DNA from: Melanocharis versteri
Lineage: Eukaryota; Chordata; Aves; Passeriformes; Melanocharitidae
Assembly (NCBI GenBank): GCA_013397845.1
Contig: VZTG01007657.1
Location: 37,333-101,332 of the forward strand
Direction of reading: 5' to 3'
DNA length: 64,000 nucleotides
The notes beneath the pieces were generated by a model. It had not been told where the DNA came from and did not search any database. It saw only the letters and a list, made by a program, of their open reading frames with translations. Position 1 is the stretch's first letter; each line of letters begins with the position of its first letter. A program made the position numbers and the translations under genes. Positions 57,760-64,000 of the stretch are shown piece after piece.

Positions 57760-57990
57760 TGCCGCGCGGGGAAGTGGGCTGGGGGAGCAGGCAGAGCTGG
57801 GCAGAGCAGCGGGGAGGGCGAGGAGCTGTCCCCGGGAGCTGTCCCCGTGCGGGGGGACGGTGGCCGGGGTCAGCGCGGGCGGGCGAGGGTCGCGGTCCCT
57901 GGTCCCTGCCTGCTGGGGTCGTGCGTGTAAAAGCTGCGCCGGCCGTCCCGCGGGGCAGGGCAGCAGCGGTGCCGTGCCTCGCCTCGCCTC
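57760..57990. promoter_or_regulatory. CpG-rich patch just upstream of an exon
   Basis: CpG is dense here, for example GCGCGGGCGGGCGAGGGTCG at about 57872 and CGCCGGCCGTCCCGCGGGGC at about 57937. It ends less than 100 bases before the acceptor of the exon at 58077. It may be a small intragenic CpG island. No start-site signal was recognised. Confidence 0.45.
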
Positions 57991-58076
57991 ACCTCTCTGG
58001 TATTCGCTGCAGCATTGCAGGCAACTCCCAACGCATTCCAGCCCTGAATTGCTCACGTCTCTCCTCGTTCTCCCAG

Positions 58077-58278
58077 GGTCTCAGTAGATGTGTGGGCGAC
58101 GCTGGCTGACTTCTGTAACATACTGACCACAGTGAATCAGTCGGAGGTGCCCTTGTACAAGGACCCAGATGACGACCTTGCCCTGCTTAGCCTGGAAGAG
58201 GATCGGCTGCTCTCGGGCTTCGTTCCCCTGCTGGTCGCCCCCCAGGAGCCCTGCTACGTGGAGAGGACCTCGGACAAG
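58077..58278 (+). CDS. SMG6: SMG6 coding exon 11 of window (last exon present)
   Basis: This exon is 202 bases: one base completing glutamine, then 67 codons. It encodes VSVDVWATLADFCNILTTVN, then QSEVPLYKDPDDDLALLSLE, EDRLLSGFVPLLVAPQEP and CYVERTSDK. It matches the end of the SMG6 helical domain, where DVWxTLADFCNIL and LYKDPDDDL are diagnostic. The acceptor is GTTCTCCCAG ending at 58076. The donor is AAG|GTCAGC at 58279, weaker than consensus at +3 to +5. The remainder of the protein (acidic coiled-coil linker and the PIN nuclease with its catalytic aspartates) lies beyond the window. Confidence 0.97.
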
Positions 58279-60062
58279 GTCAGCAGTAGGCCAAACATCC
58301 CCCCTCGATTCCTCCAGACTTTTATTCTTGGGAAGTTTTCTGTGCAAACGGAACACGATTAAGTCATTGAGAAGGGTGTTAAGGGAAAATATCGACCTTT
58401 CAGCCGCTGACATCCAGCTCTGTGTCATGAAAACCCCTCTCGACTTCCTCTGGTGTGTGTGTGCTCGCTGGCATGTTGTATATACGATCATTTCCTCACT
58501 TGTTTAAATAGTGCAGCTTGTGTTGGCAGAGCTCTCGGTGCACTCCAAATGGTTTGCATCATGCTTAAAGCACCCTCCCCCTCCCCCCGGCCACAAAACT
58601 CTGCCTTAGGAAGGCAGCCAGGACTTTTTTCCTTCTCTAAAGAGGAGAGTGATAAATAGGTGACTAGAGAGAAGCAGACACCATGTGTTAACGTACAAAA
58701 GGCTTTTAGGAATATGAAGCATTCCCCACTGCCCGCTCTCTATTTTCCTTTCTTTGCTCTAGGAGCCCATTCTAGGCTGAACTTTCCTTTGGCTGTTTGT
58801 TTTTAGAATAATGAAATCAGTTCCCTTGTTGATGTGGGGTTTTGGGTCTGCTCTCTGCCACCACCTGGCCAGGAGGGATCTGGGGGCTGCACTTGGAGAA
58901 CGTGTCTGAACCTGGTGGGGGATGGAGGAGGCACAATGGCATTTGTTTTGCACGCCCTCGGAGGCACAGCAGGATGAGAGTGGCTCTCAACAGTTTCCTG
59001 CTCGGAGGCAGAGCTGCAGCTCCAGAAACGTGGCTCATCTGGGAAGCTGCAGTGTCCCCTCCCTGAGGGGTTGGTGCTCCAGGAGAAGAAGTGGGGATGC
59101 AGAGGCAGGTTTCTGTGGAGAGCCTGCGTGTGACAGTGGCAAGGTGCCTTTCCCTGTGCCACTTCTTCTTCATGACATTGTCCTGAAATGACGGTGAGAA
59201 ATTCAGGACCTTTCTCTCAAAGGGACCCAAAGGTGCGAATTTCTGTTTCACTTCTCTGTCTGCCCCAACCTGTGCTCACAGCTCTGCCTGCAGCACTGGG
59301 GCACAGGCTCCCAGTAAAACCAAGAGCCCTCTCAGTTTGGGGAAGCACCTTAGTCCAGGAAGTGTCTGTGGAAACGTGAATTTTCAGGGCTCTATTTGAC
59401 AGGGTTAAAATAAGAAGCGTGCAGTTGCCATTGCTGCCCTGAGCTTTGCCCAGTGTGTGTGGTGGCCTCACCAGGGCTCTGCTGGGGACAGTCCCAGTGT
59501 CCCTGTACAGAGGTTCTTTTCCCAGCAGCCACAAACCAGAGCCCCCAGCAGGCAGGTGAGGTGGCTGAGCAGCTCTGGTGCCCTGCAACTTGTGGAAGGG
59601 GGTCGGTATTCCCTGAACTCTGCCTTCTCTAACCACACACCAGTTTATTTGGAGTGCCATCTACCTGCCCTGCCAGGCACTTGCAATCATCTTTGTGTCT
59701 TTGTCCTGTGGCTACCCCCGAGCTTCCGAGCTGAGCTCTCCCTGTCCCACCTCCCTTTGGTTCTGGTGTTTTGTAAAGAAACTGCACAACTCCACAGGTG
59801 GGAGTTGGTGCCCTCACAGCTCAGCACCAGCCACCCAGGAATTTGGGAATATCAGGCATGGTGTTATCTCAGTTCTGCTGAAAAAGCAGCACTGATCCCA
59901 GAGGGAAGCAGCCAGGCCTGGCTGTGCCTGTACCCCTATCTTTCTTTCTGGCCAGTGTTTTTATTGATGGTCAGACAGGTGAAACAGCAGGTTTCAGTGC
60001 ATGTTCACTGTGCCGAGGACACCTGAGAGGATGAAGAGGAGGCCGGTGAGTTAGAAAACAAA

Positions 60063-60345
60063 GCTCAAAAGCCTGATTTCCAAGAAAGGCGTGAGTGAGC
60101 TGGGGCTTTTTAGTCTAAAGGAAATTCGGGGAAAAGGCAGGGAGGAGAACAAGCTGCCCTCTGGCTCCATGCTGAAAAGCACAGGAAGGAACGGGCAGCA
60201 ATTGCATCAAAATAGATTAAGACAAGACTTTAGGAAATGTTTCATACCTTTGGGTAGTTCAGCACTTGAGAGCAGCTTCCTTAGTGAGTCTTCAGGAACT
60301 CTTCAGCCTTGGGTGTTTTAAAAGCAGGCTGGGTGACTCTCTCAT
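60063..60345 (+). repeat. Old CR1 retroposon fragment (sense)
   Basis: The sequence follows the CR1 3' region in sense: GAGCTGGGGCTTTTTAGTCT, then GGGCAGCAATTGCATCAAAA with TAGATTAAG, TTTAGGAAATGTTTCATACC, AGTTCAGCACTTGAGAGCAG, and GTTTTAAAAGCAGGCTGGGT. It is strongly diverged and lacks a clear 3' terminal repeat. It may extend to about 60450. Confidence 0.7.
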
Positions 60346-60764
60346 GCACGACTGGGGTTGAGGTAACCACCTTGGAATAGCAGGCAAAGTGGCCTCTTTG
60401 GATGATCCCACCCCGTTTTCTGCGATTTGGAAACGCTCTAGAAAGAGACTGGAGTGGCAGCTGCATCAATACAGTCAAGTGACCACCCTGTTCCACTTAT
60501 CTTATCCCCCTGCAGCATTAATGAAGGAATTACTGGACTCTGGGGGAGTGGGGTGTTGCAGAAGGCACTGCAGAGCCAGCCAGGGCTGAAAGGCACAAAC
60601 CCACATGAGAGTGACCCAGGAACAAGATACAAAAAGGCACTTTCTAGCAAAGAAACCCCCAACCCAATTGAAACTTGTGTGCCATCTCCAGTCCACCATC
60701 TCCTCCCTGCCCTCCTTGTAGCGTGCAGAGCCCAGATGAATCCAACTCCTCAGCAGTTCATCAG

Positions 60765-60891
60765 TTCCAGGCCAGGTTGGACAGGGCTTGGAGCAACCTG
60801 CTCTAGTAGAAGGTGTCCCTGTCCATGGCAGGATGTTGGAACTGGATGGTTTTTAGAATCTCTTCCAACCCAACCCATTCTGAGCCTATGG
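60765..60891 (+). repeat. CR1 retroposon 3' end (sense), avian type
   Basis: It reads CAGGCCAGGTTGGACAGGGC, then TTGGAGCAACCTGCTCTAG, TGTCCCTGTCCATGGCAGG, and TCTTCCAACCCAACCCATTC, and ends in TTCTGAGCCTATG. The end is a decayed form of the ATTCTATG-type CR1 terminal repeat. Only the last 125 bases of the element are present. It lies in the same orientation as the fragment 420 bp upstream. Confidence 0.85.
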
Positions 60892-62394
60892 GGTGCATCT
60901 CTGGGCTGTTTGCAGTGGAAGGGTGCATGTCTGTGCTGAGCATGGTGGCATTTTGGGATCTGTGTCCCTGAGCCTCCAGCAGGCGATGGCAGCGGAGCAA
61001 CTCTCTCTGGCACTGATTTTTTTCCCATACCGATTTTTCATTGCTTTTTAGCAGGAGTTATTTTTTGCACCCAATTTCTTTCTGTTGTATTCTCAGTCTT
61101 GGCCCAGTTTTCAGCCCAAATTCTTTGCTGGAGAGGCAATGAGAATGTACTGCTCTTTATATGGCACAATGTGAATGTCTTGTGGGTTCTGGTGTGCCAG
61201 AGTGACTCTGGGTCCCTTTTCTACCACTTGCATGGCTAGGAAGAGGCAGTTGGCTTCTACTACAAGGATATCTCACCTTGCTTGCTGATGCTCCAAATCC
61301 TTACCCCATTCTTTTACTCCGTAGTTTGTTAATTAATTTATAACATTTCAGAGGAAAGGAATCTGTTGAAAGGCAGAACTAGAGGGGATTGGGCTTAAAA
61401 TGGTGTTGGGCTCTTGGCTCTACCAAGAGGGTGGTTGTTTTGTAAGCTGCATAGGACAAATACTGTGCTTCCCACTCCTTTTTGTTCTCCACGTCCCATT
61501 TAGCAGATGGAGTGCAGAATTCAGCCAGAGTTCCTCAGTAAGTTTTTGAGCATTTGGCCTGGCTCTTATTTTGAGTGAAAACGTTCTGACTCCGCTCGCT
61601 GCCATGAAGCCGCGCGTTCGGATTCCTGCTGGAGCCAGTGGGACACTTAGAGCTTCCCATCGTCTCTTGCACTGTCATTGGAGCTGTAACCAACAAAAGC
61701 TGGCTCCGGGGTGAGCAGAACTCGGTGTTGTTTTCCTGGGTGTGTGTGTTGGGCACATCTCCACTGCAGCTTGTGTGATGGAACACCACCGACCGTACCA
61801 GTCAGCAGCAAACTATGCAGCCTGGTGCCTGAGCTGTCAGCTGTGTCTGCAGCCTCTGCAGCCCAAGGAGACACTGCCAGGACCTCCCTCACCCAGCCTG
61901 GGACCCGAGGCAAGAGCAGGGAGCAGCAGCATGGCTGAGTTAAGGTCGGGAAGGGGGAAGGTGGCAGCTGTGAAGTCATGGTGCTGGTAATGGAAAACAC
62001 TTGGGTCGTGTTGAGGTTAAAGAGAGGCCTGGTGATGGTGCGTGGGTGCAGCCCTGGGAACCTGGGGCATGTCCTGGATTCCTCAGCTCTGTTGGATGCT
62101 GTTGTCTCGGGAGCATCCTGCTCTGCAGTGACCCCATGGAGCTCGTGACAAAGCTGGATGAGGGCTGCAGATATCCCTGACGAGGAGCAGAGCAGGGAGG
62201 TTCTCCTCTCTGCAGGTGTGGGTTGCCCACATCCCTGCAAGCTCCTCATGGGCTCAGCGTGTGCATCCCCCAGGCCTGTGGCTGCAGCACAGCCTCTGCC
62301 ACATGCCCCAGCCATGGGCAGATGTGGAGGAGAAAGTGTTAATGTCCCTTCCCACAATAAACCTCTCTGCATGGGGGGTCCTGAAACCTGAGCC

Positions 62395-62670
62395 TGTCTC
62401 TCCTCCCCCAGCCCTGACACACGTTAATAAAAGGTTTTTAAACGCCAATAAAAAGGCAGCAGCCCCAGCTCACCAGGTCCGGGGCCCAGGGTCCTTGGGA
62501 AGGCACTTCACAAATGTGTTTTTTGCATTTTCAGGCTTTTGGCTGGTGAATAAGATTGAGGAGAAATACTCCTTCCCCTGATAACAATACAGTGAGACGC
62601 AGGATCAGCAGTGTGTGGATTAAAACCAGACGGTGCATGATTAATACATGTGCTTATAGGGCCAGTCACT
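62395..62670. promoter_or_regulatory. Candidate conserved non-coding element with AATAAA/TTAAT motifs
   Basis: This AT-rich complex block contains GTTAATAAAAGG (AATAAA at 62426-62431) and GCCAATAAAAAGG (AATAAA at 62447-62452). These fit CDX/HOX-type sites as well as polyadenylation-like hexamers. GGATTAAAACC and GATTAATACATG follow further on. Another AATAAA lies at 62356-62361. No GU-rich downstream element pattern makes a convincing poly(A) site. Confidence 0.3.
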
Positions 62671-64000
62671 GTGGTTCCCTCCTCTCAAACAGAAAGGCAC
62701 TTTTTTCCTTTCCCTCATGTGCATGCTCATGTGTGGAGTGGACTGTCTCAGATACTCACCACTCAACTGGTCTCAACCCTGTCTCACCTCACCAGGCAAA
62801 TGAAAGCCCTAAAATGCGAGGCTCTGAAAATTAATTAGCAATGTTTTACTGCCAGACCTACAAGCCGGGTATTGCGTGGCTCCTCCAGCTCCGGGGTGGC
62901 CAGTGAGCTTCCCACACTTGGTGCTGTTCCTTGTTTCACTCACCTGTCAATGCAGATAGCCTAAACCCCAAGCTTTTTTCTCCTTAGAAATCCCAAATCT
63001 CCTTCCTCTGCACTGTCCAGCCCAGGTGGATAATTCAAATGTGACCTTCTCTCTAGTTGTCCCAACATGCTCTAGATTGGCAGTAGCTGTTTAGGAGCTA
63101 ATTATTATTTAGACTTGGGCTAAAATTAGTCCTGTCTTGTTATTCACTTCACTTATTTATGGTATTTCAGTCTTCCTCAGACTCTCAGAGATCTCTTGGC
63201 AGTGTGTAGTCATGTCTGATGCTTCTTGGAAAGGGAGCCCCAGGTTTAAAAGCCCAGGAGGAGTAGCTGTTGGAGTGACTGGGCTCTGTCATGCCTCTAA
63301 ACACCAGGCTTTTTGTCCTTCCTGAGACCTAATGACTCCTGGAATGCCAGGGATTAAATCCACCTTGGAGTGGCCACACTACAGTGATTTTGGGAGGACT
63401 TTTTGCAAGGCATTGGAGAAAAGGTAGCAAAAACAGAGCTCTGAGAGCACAAACCCTTTGTAAGCAGAGAGAAAACCCCAGTGAGCAAATGTAACTGTTT
63501 TCTCAGCATCCTTTCCATATTCCCATTCCATAGCCTTGGAGCATCTCCCTCCAGCTGGCAGGCAAATGCTCTCAGCCCATGAGAGCGAGAGCTTCCAGCT
63601 TGGAGTTTGGTCCAGAGAGGAAAAGGGAAACTGTGAGCAGAGATCGGAGCCCCAAGTAAGAGAGTCCAAGGAGGAGTCATCCTTGAAAAACTCCTTCCAT
63701 TCCTGCCTGCCTCGGTTTCCAAACAAGCCGTGAAAGATCCCTGCCACAGGCAGCCCTGCTCGGAGCGGGGACTTGGCAGGAGCTGGCAGCCCCGAGGCGG
63801 CAGAGTAAGAGATGTTTACATTTTCTGACCAGTATCTGAACTCCATCCCAGCCTCGACCTTCCCTTTCATGTGGTGCCTTTGGATTGTAAAAGGCAATTA
63901 AACTAAATTATGGGCCATGTTGGAAGATGATGTCATGGGGTGATGGAGGAGAGGCTGCGTTTTATGCCACCGCAAAGGTAGCGTGGAGGACATCACCTGC

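Larger units (their letters stand above)
49762..58076 (+). other. SMG6: SMG6 intron, 8,315 bp, phase 2
   Basis: The intron runs from GTACGT to TTCTCCCAG. No exon or nested gene was recognised. Several high-complexity, often AT-rich blocks look like conserved non-coding DNA: 50290-50575, 52325-52485, 53590-53700, 54480-54600 and 56800-56985. CpG-rich patches lie at about 54280-54450, 54590-54870 and 57760-57990. A short A-rich run lies at 52489-52510. Confidence 0.85.
58279..64000 (+). other. SMG6: SMG6 intron (partial), at least 5,722 bp, phase 0
   Basis: No next exon (the segment expected after SDK) was recognised up to the window end. The intron holds two CR1 fragments (60063-60345 and 60765-60891), a complex block right after the donor (58279-58510) and AT-rich enhancer-like blocks at about 62395-62670, 63030-63180 and 63790-63960. 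Open frames on the - strand at 61647-62420 and 63379-63897 have no recognisable family. Confidence 0.85.

Noticed and set aside
61647..62420. 257-residue open frame on the - strand
   Set aside because: It is Ser/Pro/Leu/Thr-rich with no motif and lies in GC-rich intron. Such length is expected by chance in this composition.
62356..62452. Cluster of AATAAA hexamers as a polyadenylation region of a short SMG6 isoform
   Set aside because: The motifs lie 4 kb past the last exon, there is no clear downstream GU-rich element, and they fit homeobox-type sites in an AT-rich block equally well.
63960..64000. The next SMG6 exon starting at the window end
   Set aside because: The last bases translate to nothing resembling the expected segment after SDK, and no acceptor with a pyrimidine tract precedes them.

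Overview
The window looks like vertebrate, most likely bird, nuclear DNA. It holds the middle part of one protein-coding gene on the + strand: SMG6 (EST1A), the endonuclease of nonsense-mediated mRNA decay (NMD). Eleven coding exons could be placed. Each has AG/GT-consistent borders, the exon phases close exactly from one to the next, and together they give 1510 coding bases (503 whole codons plus one base of an arginine codon). The protein matches the helical EST1/14-3-3-like (TPR) region known from vertebrate SMG6. The first exons (N-terminal disordered region) and the last ones (acidic linker and PIN nuclease) lie outside the window. The bird call rests on CR1 retroposon fragments being the only recognisable interspersed repeats, the absence of mammalian-type SINEs or L1, and CR1 3' ends resembling avian subfamilies. 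No species can be named from sequence alone.

Layout. 1-2475 is intron with a large tandem duplication. 2476-6621 carries six exons separated by introns of 590-713 bp. 6622-21094 is a 14.5-kb intron with two CR1 fragments and one possible cassette exon. 21095-25022 has two exons around a 3.7-kb intron. 25023-48961 is a 23.9-kb intron with two CpG-island-like blocks, ancient repeats and AT-rich blocks that look like conserved non-coding DNA. 48962-49761 has two exons. 49762-58076 is an 8.3-kb intron rich in enhancer-like blocks. 58077-58278 is the last exon seen, and 58279-64000 is the start of another large intron with two CR1 pieces and more AT-rich blocks.

No second gene, RNA gene or intact mobile element could be supported. 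The many long open frames on both strands in the introns are GC-rich, repeat-driven or antisense shadows without recognisable family motifs. The most interesting non-exonic material is (i) the CpG-island/AT-rich/CpG-island arrangement at 33.4-35.5 kb inside the largest intron, (ii) the series of enhancer-like blocks from 32 to 64 kb, which suggests that SMG6 introns host regulatory DNA, possibly for a neighbouring gene, and (iii) a candidate frame-breaking cassette exon at 13069-13180. All three are inferences from reading the sequence and need alignment or RNA data.
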